From Eledone cirrhosa (lineage: Eukaryota; Mollusca; Cephalopoda; Octopoda; Eledonidae): a stretch of DNA of 64,000 nt. The stretch covers positions 112,925,033-112,989,032 of the forward strand of contig OZ024744.1 in NCBI GenBank assembly GCA_964016885.1, given 5' to 3'. Positions 50,255-61,213 of the stretch are shown here, one piece after another. The notes under the pieces are model-generated. The model worked only from the letters and a program-made list of their open reading frames with translations, ran no database searches and was not told the DNA's origin. The position numbers and the translations under genes are program-made. Numbering within the stretch: position 1 is the stretch's first letter; each line of letters starts with the position of its first letter.

Positions 50255-50969
50255 TTAAAACTGGCACTCTGTGGGAGCTCTTACACACTGATGACCTAGT
50301 CCTTACAGCTGAATCCGTGGGAGAGTTAGAGGCAAAAGTTCAAGCATGGAAGAAGAACCTAGAGTTGAAAGGTCTAAAACTAAACTTAACGAGGTTAAAG
50401 TGCTAATAAGTGGGAAAGAGGACAGGAAGTTGATGCCATCAGGAAAATGTCCTTGTTCAATATATCAGAAAAGGGTGGAAGGAAATTCTATAATGTACAC
50501 ACAGTGTAATATAATAATAATAATGAAATATTGTGTGCAGTGCTCAGGTGCACTACAACTCATCAAAAAGTGTATGTATAGTACATAGGGTAATGTACAA
50601 ATGTCAGGAAAATGAACAGTGCATGAGTCATGATATACACATGTGTGCATGTGTATGGAAGGGGTACATCGGGTGTAGTTTTGGCGTATTTCGGGAAGCA
50701 TATATAGACACACAAGAGATGTAGTGGGATTGCAGGTAGGCTAATGGAAAAGATAAACTTTGTATGTGACAGATGGACAGGAGAAGTAAGCACTAGGAAA
50801 ACACATGAAATAGATCCCTTCATCTGTCAGGAAGGCTCCTTAGAAGTTGTTAATAACTTGTGTTACTCAGGGGATCAAATTAGTAGTGGAGGAAGATGCT
50901 CTGATAGTGTGTTAGCCAGGATTAGAAGAAACTGGAAGAAGTTTAGAGAGCTAATACCTCTGTGGCGGA

Positions 50970-51762
50970 GGATAGTGTGATAGTGTGATAGCCAGGATTA
51001 GAACAGACTAGAAGTTTAGAGAGCTGATACCTCTGTGGAGGAGGATAGTGTGATAGCCAGTATTAGAACAGACTGGAAGTTTAGAGAGCTGATACCTCTG
51101 TGGAGGAGGATAGTGTGATAGTGTGATAGCCAGTATTAGAACAGACTGGAAGTTTAGAGAGCTGATACCTCTGTGGAGGGGGATAGTCTGATAGTGTGAT
51201 AGCCAGGATTAGAACAGACTAGAAGTTTAGAGAGCTGATACCTCTGTGGATGGGGATAGTCTGATAGTGTGGTAGCCAGGATTAGAACAGACTAGAAGTT
51301 TAGAGAGCTGATACCTCTGTGGAGGGGGATAGTCTGATAGTGTGATAGCCAGGATTAGAACAGACTAGAAGTTTAGAGAGCTGATACCTCTGTGGAGGGG
51401 GATAGTCTGATAGTGTGGTAGCCAGGATTAGAACAGACTAGAAGTTTAGAGAGCTGATACCTCTGTGGAGGGGGATAGTCTGATAGTGTGATAGCCAGGA
51501 TTAGAACAGACTAGAAGTTTAGAGAGCTGATACCTCTGTGGAGGGGGATAGTCTGATAGTGTGATAGCCAGGATTAGAAGAGGCTGGGAAGAAGTTTAGA
51601 GAGCTGATACCTCTGTGGAGGGGGGTAGTCTGATAGTGTGATAGCCAGGATTAGAACAGACTAGAAGTTTAGAGAGCTGATACCTCTGTGGAGGGGGATA
51701 GTCTGATAGTGTGATAGCCAGTATTAGAACAGACTAGAAGTTTAGAGAGCTGATACCGTTGC
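50970..51762. repeat. 73-bp minisatellite derived from LINE-C coding sequence, about 11 copies
   Basis: Unit landmarks are GATAGCCAGGATTAGAACAG, AGTTTAGAGAGCTGATACC and TCTGTGGAGGGGGATAGTCT. Spacing between successive GAAGTTTAG sites is 65, then 73, 73, 73. The founder is visible just upstream at 50900-50965, where the same bases encode SDSVLARIRRNWKKFRELIP within the LINE. 73 is not a multiple of three, so coding was lost on expansion. Confidence 0.88.
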
Positions 51763-52180
51763 TGACAAGTAAGATCTCCTCTCTCTGAGTGAAGGGTAGA
51801 CTGTATGTTGCCTGAGTGTGGCAATGCTACATGGCAGTGAAACATGGGTCTTGACTGCATAAGACTTGAGAAGGCTAGGAAGTAATGAAGTGAGTATACT
51901 CCAATGGATGTGTAATGTTAGTGTGCATGAACAATACAGCGTAAGTGAACTTAGATGTAGTGTGCAAAAGAGAAAACTGCACTGGTATAGACATGTGATG
52001 TGTATGGAAGATAGCAGCTGTATAAAGAAATGCAGAGCAATCCCAGTAGCTGTGACTCATGGGAGAGGTAGACCCAGGAAGACATGGGATGAGGTAGGGA
52101 AGAGCTTAAGAAACTAAGCCTCACAACTGAGATGACAAAGGATTGAGATGGCTGGCGCTATGTTGTGATGATGAAGACCC

Positions 52181-52631
52181 GGCCAGAAGTATACAATATA
52201 ACCTGACTCATTCATGAGCCACTCCCTCCCACTAGTACCCCCCACCATTGCACCCTAGCGGCTATTCTCTCTACCCCTTGTTCATCCCCCCACCACCACC
52301 TCCATCCTTAGCCCCCTCACTACCTCCCTTGCCTGTCTCTCCACCACGACCCTCCCCCTCTCTATCGACTATCTGTCTATATACTAATCAGCCACTCCTA
52401 CCCTTTACTTATTGCCCTGCTAAATCCCCACATACACCTATAATTTCATACCTATCTTCCCCTACCCCCCTGAACAGAGAGGTCTCTACAGTTGGGTCAA
52501 TGACCAACAACCTTTCTACTGATGATGTTACAAAAATGCACCTGGTACACTCTGATTGGTCACAGGATTGGCACCCCACTGTAAAAACCATGCCTGAAAG
52601 TGTTGAAGGGGACCCTTTGTGTCAAATACAC
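52181..52631. other. C-rich unique segment
   Basis: A pyrimidine-rich CCCCCACCACC stretch lies at 52275-52360. No gene recognised. Confidence 0.4.
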
Positions 52632-52937
52632 AACACCCTCTCTAGTGTTGGTGATCTACACGATAAACACACCCAGTACACATTGTAGTGGTTGGTGATA
52701 GGAAGGGTACCGAGTCATAGAAAGCTTGCCAAACATGGGGTTAGGAGGACCTTTTAGTTTGTGTCAAAAGACATGACAACCTCTGCACTCAATGTGACCA
52801 AATGTAAGCAGGATTCAGACCCGTCCTCGGGGCCTGTCTGGGAGGTCTGTAGCCCCACTTCAGTAATGACTTGGTCTATGCACATCCATCCAACCCTTGC
52901 TATCAGGGAAACTGGATGTTATATAATTATGATGATA
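52632..52937 (+). mobile_element. SINE-C-like repeat, copy 2
   Basis: Homologous to 44130-44400. Ends CCATCCAACCCTTGCTATCA, then GGGAAACTGGATGTTATATA and ATGATGATAG, i.e. a diverged version of the tail shared by SINE-B and LINE-C. Confidence 0.65.
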
Positions 52938-52949
52938 GTTAAGATATAT

Positions 52950-52986
<37 letters not shown>

Positions 52987-53610
52987 TAAATAAGACTGTT
53001 ATTGCTCCAATCAGTCCACAAAACACTCAGCAAACACCCTAAACTGATGACTCCTGCACTCATGACTCCTGCTAAACCAACAAGTCATCTGCCCAGGGAA
53101 GAATGTTTTAAAACGACTCCACATAGTATTAAAATAATATTTAATTGAAGGGGATATATGACAGGACAGGCCTTAAGGAGTGCTAGAAAGAGCTCCAAGC
53201 AAGTCCTATTTAGACAAATTAGGAGTAGAAATATGTTAATTTTAAGAATTTCTATGGAATGAGAGATATATATAACCGAGGCCAAACGATATTGATGAAT
53301 GAAATCAAGGTCTTGGTATGCTTATTACCAAAATCAATAATTGGTGATTGACACTAATTATTGAGATTGAAGATTTGCATTCTATTTTGGTTTTTAGAAA
53401 CAGATCTGTCTGTGGAATTGTCAGCCATTATACCATCTTAAAGTATGTATATTTATTTATATATTATTTGTTCTATATATATGTACAACATACTTAATGT
53501 TTCTCAATTGATATATCCTGTTATTTAAACTTTATTATTGATGCTCTGAACTGAAATTCATGGAACTTTGTACTGAGAAACATTGTTGAAATATATTTTA
53601 TATGTATTAA
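52938..53610. other. AT-rich intronic DNA, AC microsatellite at 52958-52982
   Basis: Apart from the AC run nothing is recognised. Confidence 0.4.
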
Positions 53611-54575
53611 CTAGCTGAATTACCCGCGCCTTGCTGCGTTTCAGACATTTTTTTGTAAGAAAATGATGATTGATTTTAAATCAGTGATATAATTTATGGA
53701 GAAAAACTCTGCATTTCAATATTTCTCAATGTAAAATGTAATGCATGAAAAATTGGAAAAATATTATTTTTTGTAATATATCAAATCAAAATTACATTAT
53801 TAAATCTTATTCTTATTTTGTTTCTTGTAAATAATTTTTTTCAAAATATCAATTCAAAACTTTTGTGACTAGGCATCATATCTTGTCATTTACCTATGGT
53901 TTAAATTTCATATAAAGCGAGGGGAAAACATTTTCAGTTGGGGTTTGTGCCTCCGAGGAACCCTAATAGGGGGGTTTAATCCCCCATTAGGGTGTCTTAA
54001 TATTATTGAAATTTGCTGAAATTTTTTGACTAGGCATCATATCTTGTCATTTACTTATGTTTTAAATTTCATATAAATCAAAGAGAAAGAATTTTCAGCG
54101 GGGGTTTTGTACCCTTGGGGAACCAACTCTTTGATTAAAATGAAATATACATATCCAAGTACCCTGGGCAATGTAGTTTCAGAATATATATGTTTATGGG
54201 GGTCTATCTCCAAAACCATAGGAGGAGTTCGTGAAATCTTGTTCCATTTTTGGCTAAAACTTTCACTATAGGGTGTCTGAATATTAATGAAATTTGCTGA
54301 AATTTTGTGAATAGGCATCATATGTTGTCATTTACCTATGGTTTAAATTTCATATAAATCGAAGGGAAAAGATTTTCAGCGGTGGTTTGAGCCCCTGGGG
54401 AACCCTTTGATTAAAATGAAATATACTTAAGAAATCAAATGGGCATGAGCCCCACACAAGAGTGTTAAGTTTCATCAAAATTGGTTTGGTAGTTTTTGAG
54501 TTTTAGGTTCACAAACAAATCCACAGACAAACACACACACACACACAGACAGAAATTGCCATTTATGTATATAGA
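53611..54575. mobile_element. About 965-bp interspersed repeat with three internal ~100-bp subrepeats
   Basis: Begins CTAGCTGAATTACCCGCGCC and ends near ATTTATGTATATAGATTAAA. Inside, TAGGCATCATATCTTGTCAT ... TTAAATTTCATATAAA ... TTTTCAG occurs at about 53870, 54035 and 54315, each followed by a GGGAACC-type segment. A CACAC/ACAGACAG tract precedes the end. Many invertebrate genomes have repeats starting with an ACCCGCG-type motif and ending TATAGATT; I do not assign a class. Confidence 0.6.
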
Positions 54576-54837
54576 TTAAACCTAATATATATTTATGTAT
54601 ATAGATTAAACCTAATATATATACATATGGAATAAAATTGTGTATAACATATGCAAACAAATTGGCAAAACCTCGTCAAAGGCAAAAACAAGCAGAAAAT
54701 AAATCAAAATACTGAGGTTGTTTCAATATTTTGAGGAGGAGCGTAAACATTTTTTTAAAAGTACATACCAATTTCTAAAAAAAAAAAATTTTCTATTTCT
54801 TCCTCTTCTCACTCTATCTTTCTATTTCATTTTTTAT

Positions 54838-54925
54838 TTCTCATTCTATCTTCTAATAAAGGACTAGTGTCCGAAACATAGAAAAAACTCTTTTTCTATT
54901 ATATCAAGTGTTAAACTAATATATT
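54838..54925 (+). ncRNA. Decayed hammerhead-like motif, family 2, copy 1
   Basis: CTAATAA (54853-54859) stands where CTGATGA is expected. A perfect stem II GGAC-TAGT-GTCC (54861-54872), GAAAC (54873-54877), a strong hairpin ATAGAAAAA/TTTTTCTAT and ATC-AAG (54903-54908) follow. Two core G-to-A changes should abolish activity. Confidence 0.45.
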
Positions 54926-54984
54926 TCTTTATTGCACTGTGTTGTTTACTTTGCTGTTTCCATTTACTTTTTGCATATATATAT

Positions 54985-55135
54985 ATATCATCATCATCAT
55001 CATCATCATTTTACGTCCACTTTTCTCTGCTTGCAAGGGTGGGACGGGTCCTATTCAGCACAGCATCTCTCCACTTGTCACGGCCCTTCGTCATCTCCAC
55101 CGTGAGCTTCAGCCATATAGGTGCACTGTATACAA
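54985..55135 (-). mobile_element. LINE-C 3'-end fragment
   Basis: ATCATCATCATCATCATTTT, ACGTCCACTTTTCTCTGCTT and GCAAGGGTGGGACGGGTCCT continue into TCAGCACAGCATCTCTCCAC. Minus-strand residues include RDKWRDAVLNRTRPTLASRE. Same 3' end as the copy at 58.15 kb. A TA/TG microsatellite follows at 55158-55230. Confidence 0.8.
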
Positions 55136-55151
55136 TAATTTTCATTATTAT

Positions 55152-55229
<78 letters not shown>

Positions 55230-55365
55230 GTAATGTATATATATAGATATGTGTATATGTATGTATATTTTTCTGTGTTTTATCAACTTTTATGTCTTCA
55301 TTTGAATTAGCCGATAATAATATGTAAAATACAAAACTACTATTGTTTATAATGGTTCATTGTAG

Positions 55366-55485
55366 ATCTTAACTACTGTGGAACATATCAACCGTGTTTG
55401 AATGGAGGTATTTGCCAAAATACCAAACCTGATGAATATTCCTGCACTTGTCCTAAAGGATTTTCGGGAAGAAACTGTGAAATAG
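55366..55485 (+). CDS. jagged: Jagged/Serrate-type Notch ligand, exon for EGF2
   Basis: Acceptor TTCATTGTAG ends at 55365; donor GTATGT starts at 55486. The exon is 120 bp, phase 1 at both ends, and joins the previous exon as K-D. It encodes [20 protein letters not shown] then [27 protein letters not shown]-x-QPCLNGG is almost diagnostic of Jagged EGF2. All six cysteines are present in normal spacing. The residue before the third cysteine is Ile, so the usual O-fucose consensus C-x4-S/T-C is not met here. In Jagged proteins EGF2 is part of the DSL-EGF3 surface that contacts Notch. Confidence 0.95.
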
Positions 55486-56247
55486 GTATGTTTTTCTTTC
55501 TCAACATGAAACCATCTGCAATGAAGGTGTGTGGCCTAAGGGTTAGGGTGTTCAACTCATAATCTTAAGGTTTTAGATTTGATTCCTTTGACTGGAGAGC
55601 AAGACACTTCATTTCATGTTGCTTTTCATGATAGGAGTGGGGCCGCTATCATAAAACACCCTATTGTGTGAGCTGTAACAACATGATATGACTGGGGTCC
55701 CTATCATTAATACATCCAACAAACCTCCTATGAGATACAACTTTGTAGGAGACCAGCTAAATTTACATAGGTGTGAACCAACAACAACAAAATGATATGA
55801 CTGGGATCCCTATCCTTAATACACCCAACAAGCCTCCCTAACCCTCTCAGACTGGGGACCCTCTGTCTAACTTTGCCCTCCATCCAGGCTCCTGATAAAA
55901 TAATAAATAATTACATACACAATTCAAGAGTAATGAATACAGACAAACTAATAGAGAGAATCAAGACAAAGCACAGTAAATGTGTCTAGTCACCCTTCAT
56001 CTAGATTTACATAATCTCCACCACCCCTATCAGTATTAGCTGTGTGAGGGTCACACTGAATTTGTTCACCTGATTGACTACTTTCCTCACCTCTTTCACA
56101 AGTTCATTAACTCAGTCACTTTCATTGTCTGTGTAAGGGTGAACTTGTTGAAATTCTTGCTGAACTTTATCCATAGAATAAATGTCATCAATAATTTTGT
56201 CAAGTGTAAAGAGCGTTGACCTTAATATCGGTATTGTTTATTTCCAG
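55486..56247. other. Jagged intron, 762 bp
   Basis: GT...AG bounded. It contains a degenerate tRNA-headed SINE at about 55528-55760 (GTGTGGCCTAAGGGTTAGGG, then TAGATTTGATTCC as a B box). The rest is unrecognised. Confidence 0.7.
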
Positions 56248-56361
56248 TTGATCGTGATTGTGCAGCTAATCCATGTGAAAATGGCGGAACTTGTGTAGTA
56301 GGAGCAAATGGAGTGTCTTGTGTTTGCACTCCTGGATCGACTGGAACTTTTTGTGAAACTG
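56248..56361 (+). CDS. jagged: Jagged/Serrate-type Notch ligand, exon for EGF3
   Basis: Acceptor TTTATTTCCAG ends at 56247; donor GTATGG starts at 56362. The exon is 114 bp, phase 1 to 1. It encodes VDRDCAANPCENGGTCVVGA then NGVSCVCTPGSTGTFCET, one complete EGF-like domain. CENGGTC fits the O-fucosylation consensus C-x4-T-C. There is no D-x-D/N-E/D calcium-binding lead of the DIDEC type; the start is VDRDC. The position between EGF2 and the DIDEC repeat matches the order in Jagged. Confidence 0.93.
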
Positions 56362-56465
56362 GTATGGAATATTGTATTATATGGACGTGTTTAGAAACAA
56401 TGAGTGGAATAGGGGATTTGTGAGAGAAAATCCATGAAGTTATTGACTATAGATAAATAGTCTAA

Positions 56466-57225
56466 GTAATGAGTTTATATAGTCTAGGGTATATATATAG
56501 TGTACTGTATACATAGTATAAGTATATGGGTATATATATAGTCTAGGGTATATATAGTGTAAATAATGGGTATGTATAGTGATAGGGCATATATATATAG
56601 TCTAGGGTATATATATATATAGTGTAGGGTATACATAGTATAAGTAAGGGTATATATATAGTCTAGGGTATATATAGTGTAAATAATGGGTATGTATAGT
56701 GATAGGGTATATATATATAGTCTAGGGTATATATATAGTGTACTGTATACATAGTATAAGTATATGGGTATATATATAGTCTAGGGTATATATAGTGTAA
56801 ATAATGGGTATGTATAGTGATAGGGCATATATATAGTGTAGGGTATATATATAGTGTACTGTATACATAGTATAAGTAAGGGTATATATATAGTGTAGGG
56901 TATATATATATATAGTGTAGGGTACACATAATTGTTTCTATTTTTGGCACAAGGCCAGTAAATACCCAGTACATTACTGGTACTTTATTTTATCGACCCC
57001 GTAAGGATGAAAGGCAAAGTTAACCTCGGCGAGATTTGAACTCAGAATGGCAAGGGCCGTAACTCTATGCGTCAAAGCATGGCGTCCGACACCTCTACCG
57101 ATAGGTATACATAGTGAAAGGGTATATATATAGTGTAGGGTGTATATAGTGATAGGGAGTATATAGTGTAGTGTATATATAGTGATAGGGTAGGGTAAAT
57201 ATAGTGATAGGGTATCTAAACTATA
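56466..57225. repeat. TATA-rich complex minisatellite (AGTGTAGGGTATATATAGTC type)
   Basis: Repeated GGGTATATATATAGTCTAGG, GTGTAAATAATGGGTATG and AGTGATAGGG modules of 20-90 bp. A minus-strand SINE-A splits it. The same array motif returns at 57686-57770. Confidence 0.88.
56935..57112 (-). mobile_element. SINE-A copy, minus strand, inside the TATA-rich array
   Basis: Reverse complement of the SINE body: TTTTGGCACAAGGCCAG, GGTACTTTATTTTATCGACC, CCGTAAGGATGAAAGGCAAA, then GATTTGAACTCAGAATGGC (B box) and the head to ACCTCTACCGATAGG. Nearly full length. Confidence 0.88.
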
Positions 57226-58145
57226 ATAAAGTAAGGAGTGCAGGACTGCGTCCAGAATATAATTTTTAATCCCGTTTGTAAAATAAGTTGGATTACTTTG
57301 AATAAATGAATAAATATTACATAATGTATCTACTAAATTTCGTTATTCTTGATTAAATATAAATAATTTTCTGGCTTATTTCAAGATTCACTTCTTTAAA
57401 ATTTTCAAATGTCAACATTTCCAGTGGCGATCACTTAAATAAACATTCATATATTTCCGTCACTAATTTTCGCCTAATGCAGTTTATATATAATATCATC
57501 TTTTTTTATTGTATCATGGATTACGTTACTGATTACATAAGACAGTGTAACACAGTCTTCATTCAATTTCTGTGTATATTGTCAATTACGATTTTATTTG
57601 ATGTATCATATCTACATGTATATATACTTGCGTATAATATCAATATACACACTACACATGCTAGCAGGAAACCACCCGAAGGTTTATATAGTGTAGGGTA
57701 TATATAGTTATCGGGTATATATAGTCTAAGTAATGGGTATATATAGACTAGGGTATATAAAGTCTAAGTAACAATATATAAGCCCCCTTAATGGGAAAAA
57801 ATGGACCTTAGCACCTATAAGTAAGGGTTAAGGTCCATTTAGTCAAAAAATTTTATGAAACTTCAATTTTCTCATAAATTTCAAATTTTGCTCATTTTTT
57901 CTAAATACACATCTGTTTGCTTACCTCTGCTTATCTATGTATAACTTTAAATAATGGAAGAAAATGTGACGGATATTTTGATGTAATGGTTACATTCCTG
58001 TCTAGCAAGCATGAAGGTGTGGGTTCAAGTTCCACTGGTGCCAAAGTTAACTTAGGGGGCTTGTATACCCTATTATTTAGACATTTTACTATAGTAAAGA
58101 AAAACTTGATGAAGCTTCTAACTTTCTCATATATATATATCATCA
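57226..58145. other. Jagged intron DNA
   Basis: 57230-57685 separates two parts of the TATA array and may itself be an insertion. 57686-57770 is array. 57798-57840 has a 12-bp hairpin (AAATGGACCTTA and complement). 57985-58060 has a tRNA-like B box (GGGTTCAAGTTCC) of a decayed SINE. Confidence 0.5.
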
Positions 58146-60240
58146 TCATCATCATCATCATTTTACATCCATTTTTCCTTGCTTGCAAGGGTTGGACGGG
58201 TCCTATTCAGCACAGAATCCTTCCACTTGTCACGGACTTTTGTCATCTCCACCATGAGCTTCAGCGATCTGAGGTCTGCTCTCACCACCTCGGCCCATGT
58301 TTTTCATGGTCTACCTCTACTGTGTCTTCCTTCTGGGATTTCTTGGCACTTCTTTACCCAGCGGTCATCCTCCATGCGCATCACATGCCCATACCATCTC
58401 AGCCTTCTCTCCTGCACACCACAACTTATCCCTCTTATACCCAGTTTCTTTCTCAACTCGTCTATTCTTGGTCGTCCATGCACATTGACATTGCACATCC
58501 AACGGAGCATGCTTGCCTCATTTCTCTCCAACTGTCGCATATCCTCTGCAGTTGCTGGCCATGTCTCACTACCATGCAGCATCGCGCACCTCACACAGGC
58601 ATCATATAACCATCCTTTCGTACGCAGGGAGAAACCCTTCTTTGTCAATAGAGGAGGCAGCACCCTAAACTTCTTCCAACCCGTCCTTATTCTAGATACT
58701 ATGGCCTCGGAACACCGCCCCCCACCCATGCTAATCTATCACCTAGGTAACAGAAGCTATCAACCACTTCAATAGAAGCTACCTGCATTTGAAAAATGTG
58801 TCTATCAATGCGACTTCTGTCAAATTTCCCTGTACATCTAGTGCATACGTAGTTTTCCCTACCAGTTCCCTACCAGTTCCTTTTCTGCATATCGAGCATA
58901 GCCATTTCCCTGACAGAATCAGAGTTTTGTCCTGTTTTCTACTCATCAACACTTTTGTCTTAGCTAGGTTCACTCACAGTCCTCTTGATTCCAACTGCTG
59001 TTTCCATAGCCAGAATTTATTCTCTAACTCCTCTACTGATTCTGCTATAAGAACCAGATCGTCAGCATAGAGAAGTTCCCATGGACAGCCAGTCTTAAAC
59101 TCCTCTGTTATGGCTTGGAGGACTACAATGAAAAAGAGTGGGCTGAGGACCGAACCCTGATGTACTCCTACTTGTATCTGGAATTCCTCACTAAACTCCA
59201 TTCCTACCCTCACTTTACTGACAGCACCTCTGTACAAAGCTTGCACTGTCCTCACAAGCCATTCCTCAACACCTAGTGACCACCAGATGACAAGAGGGTA
59301 CCCTATCAAAGGCCTTCTCTAGGTTAACAAAAGCTAAGTATAGTGGCTTATTCTTCTCTAAGAACCTCTCTTGTAATTGTCTCACCAAGAAGAGGGCATC
59401 TGTTGTACTCTTCCCAGGCACAAAACCAAACTGCATCTCATCTAATTTGACCCTTTCTCTAATTAGTTGTGCTAATATCCTTTCTGCCACTTTCATAACC
59501 TGATCTATCAGTTTTATACCCCTATAATTGCTCCTCTCCAAAGCATCCCCTTTACCTTTGTAGCAATTTATGAGAATACTGCTGCACCAGTCTTTGGGTA
59601 TGACACCACCATATATAGCCTGATTGATGATGCGTGCAACCAGTTTAGTTCCTACTTCTCCTGATCCATTCAGCATCTGAGCAACTATTCCTGATGGTCC
59701 GGCAGCCTTACCATTTTTCATTTCCCTAATCGCCTCTTGGACCCTATATTCGTCAATCTCAATAGCTGGTCCCTCTGTTGGATCTACTGAGGGTAATTTC
59801 TCTCTCTCCCATTCGTTCTCCACATTCATCAGTCTCTCATAATGACATTACCAGGTCTCCTTTTTCTGATCATTCGTGACACTAAGTACACCGGCATCAT
59901 CCTGGACACATTTATCTCCAACAACATCCTGATTTGCACTAACACACTGCCTTGCAATGCGGAACACCACACGTCTCTGATCGGCAAATCTCCTACTCTC
60001 TGCCTCCCTGCGTGCTAAGTAAACCTGACGTCTAGCTTCTCTCTTAGTGTCTCTATATCCTTCTCTACTCCCACCCTTTTTCCAAGTATTCCATGCTAGT
60101 CTTTTGTCTCTAATGGCCTTATCTACTGTGCTGTTCCACCACCAGGTCACACTCTGTCTGGTTGGGAGCTCTGCTCCAGCCACAAGTCTCTTCAGTAGCC
60201 TGCAGTAAGTTATCACATGAGAAATTCCAGTTATCATCTA
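58146..60240 (-). pseudogene. LINE-C, best-preserved copy (RT and 3' end)
   Basis: Minus strand. 60237-59850: basic linker (KAIRDKRLAWNTWKKGG, REARRQVYLARREAESRRFA). 59829-59290: RT fingers (AIREMKNGKAAGPSGIVAQM, PKDWCSSILINCYKGKGDAL, NYRGIKLIDQVMKVAERIL, QFGFVPGKSTTDALFLVRQL, NLEKAFDRVP). 59309-58974: VRTVQALYRGAVSKVRVG, HQGSVLSPLFFIVVLQAITE, WELLYADDLVLIAESVEELE (YADD at 59058-59069). 58973-58780: AKTKVLMSRKQD and CSICRKG. 58729-58304: RTGWKKFRVLPPLLTKKGFS, AMLHGSETWPATAEDMRQLE, RLRWYGHVMRMEDDRWVKKC. The 3' UTR ends TTGCAAGCAAGGAAAAATGG ... then ATG repeats (58146-58170). Frameshifts near 59290 and 58960 plus a missing endonuclease make it defective, but the catalytic box is intact. Lies in a Jagged intron, antisense. 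Confidence 0.86.
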
Positions 60241-60269
60241 TGTCATACGACTCTAAATCGTCTTTGTCA

Positions 60270-60450
60270 CCTTTTAACATCCATTTTCCACACAGGCATG
60301 AGTTAGACGAGTTGTCCTGTTGTGAGACAAGTCAAATCAGGTGACCGTGTCTTGCTCATACAGAACTGATTTGGGCTTGGTTTCTACAGCTGGATACCCG
60401 TCCTAATGTCAGCCACACTTACAGTGAGTACTGGATGCTCATGTCAGTAC
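60270..60450 (-). mobile_element. Decayed SINE-B relative, minus strand
   Basis: Contains, in reverse, CTTTTAACATCCATTTTCCA, TTTCTACAGCTGGATACCCG, TCCTAATGTCAGCCACACTT and ACAGTGAGTACTGGATGC, matching SINE-B tail and body blocks. A similar scrap is at 61062-61150. Confidence 0.6.
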
Positions 60451-60532
60451 AGAGTGTACTGGGTGTTTATTTGTTGTATCACCAGCATGTGCATCTAACA
60501 TGGTCGAGAGCTTTTAGTAATTCCAGTAGCAT

Positions 60533-60697
60533 ATACATGTGTGTGTGTATACACATGTCTGTGTGTATACACATGTCTGTGTGTATACATATGTCTGTGT
60601 GTATACACATGTCTGTGTGTATACACATGTCTGTGTGTATACACATGTCTGTGTGTATACACATGTCTGTGTGTATACACATGTCTGTGTATACACA
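60533..60697. repeat. 18-bp minisatellite, about 9 copies, palindromic unit
   Basis: Unit ACACATGTCTGTGTGTAT. TGTGTATACACA within it is a perfect palindrome. Because 18 is a multiple of 3 and stops are absent, several short frames stay open on both strands; none looks real. Confidence 0.92.
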
Positions 60698-61213
60698 CAG
60701 AGTTTGGGCCCCAGAGTTTTATTGGTACTTTAAAGATCAAGCTGATCTTGGCAGTATTTTAAATCAGAATGTAGAAAGTTGTAAATAAATACTGCACAGC
60801 ATTGTCTGATGCTCTACTGATTCTGCCATGGTGGAATAAGGTACTGAAAGGAGGTGTTTGTTGATCGATGTAGCTTACTTATCAATGGTAAAGAAAATGA
60901 GAAAATCGTAAAGTATGCAGACTTGAGAATAGATGTCAAGAGAATGTGGAATATGAAAGTAAGAGTGGTACCAATTGTAATTGGGTTGGTGACAGAAAAC
61001 CGCCAGTAAAAGCTTGAAAGAATTGGAATCAGTCCCAGCAATTCAACATTGCAGAAAACAACACTTTTTCCACACTTGCATAGTTTAGATGGGTTGTCAC
61101 GCTATGAAACAAGTCAGGTCAAGTGACCACATCTTGCTTATAGAGGATGGTAACGTGCTTATATAATTGAAGGAATAATAATAATAATAATAATGTAATT
61201 ATCTTTTCCCCAG
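60698..61213. other. Jagged intron DNA, mostly unrecognised
   Basis: 61020-61150 is a decayed minus-strand SINE scrap; 61172-61192 is an AAT run. No exon signal before the acceptor at 61213. Confidence 0.5.

Larger units (their letters stand above)
49975..52180 (+). pseudogene. LINE-C copy, plus strand, interrupted by a MITE and an internal minisatellite
   Basis: The RT palm-to-C-terminus is readable in pieces. ...NTEEF (50013-50029) is interrupted by a MITE (50034-50254). Then follow KTGTLWELLHTDDLVLTAES (50258-50320; the catalytic YADD has become HTDD) and LEAKVQAWKKNLELKGLKLN. After a foreign/decayed stretch at 50510-50690 comes SLEVVNNLCYSGDQISSGGR. CSDSVLARIRRNWKKFRELI then runs into a 73-bp tandem array, and beyond it ETWVLTA, RRLGSNEVSILQWMCNVSVH, VQKRKLHWYRHVMCMEDSSC, GRGRPRKTWDEVGK. 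Stops, shifts and the mutated active site make it dead. Confidence 0.82.

Noticed and set aside
60435..60788. Met/Ser/Val/Cys repeat protein over the 18-bp array
   Set aside because: Several frames on both strands are equally open because the unit is 18 bp and lacks stops.
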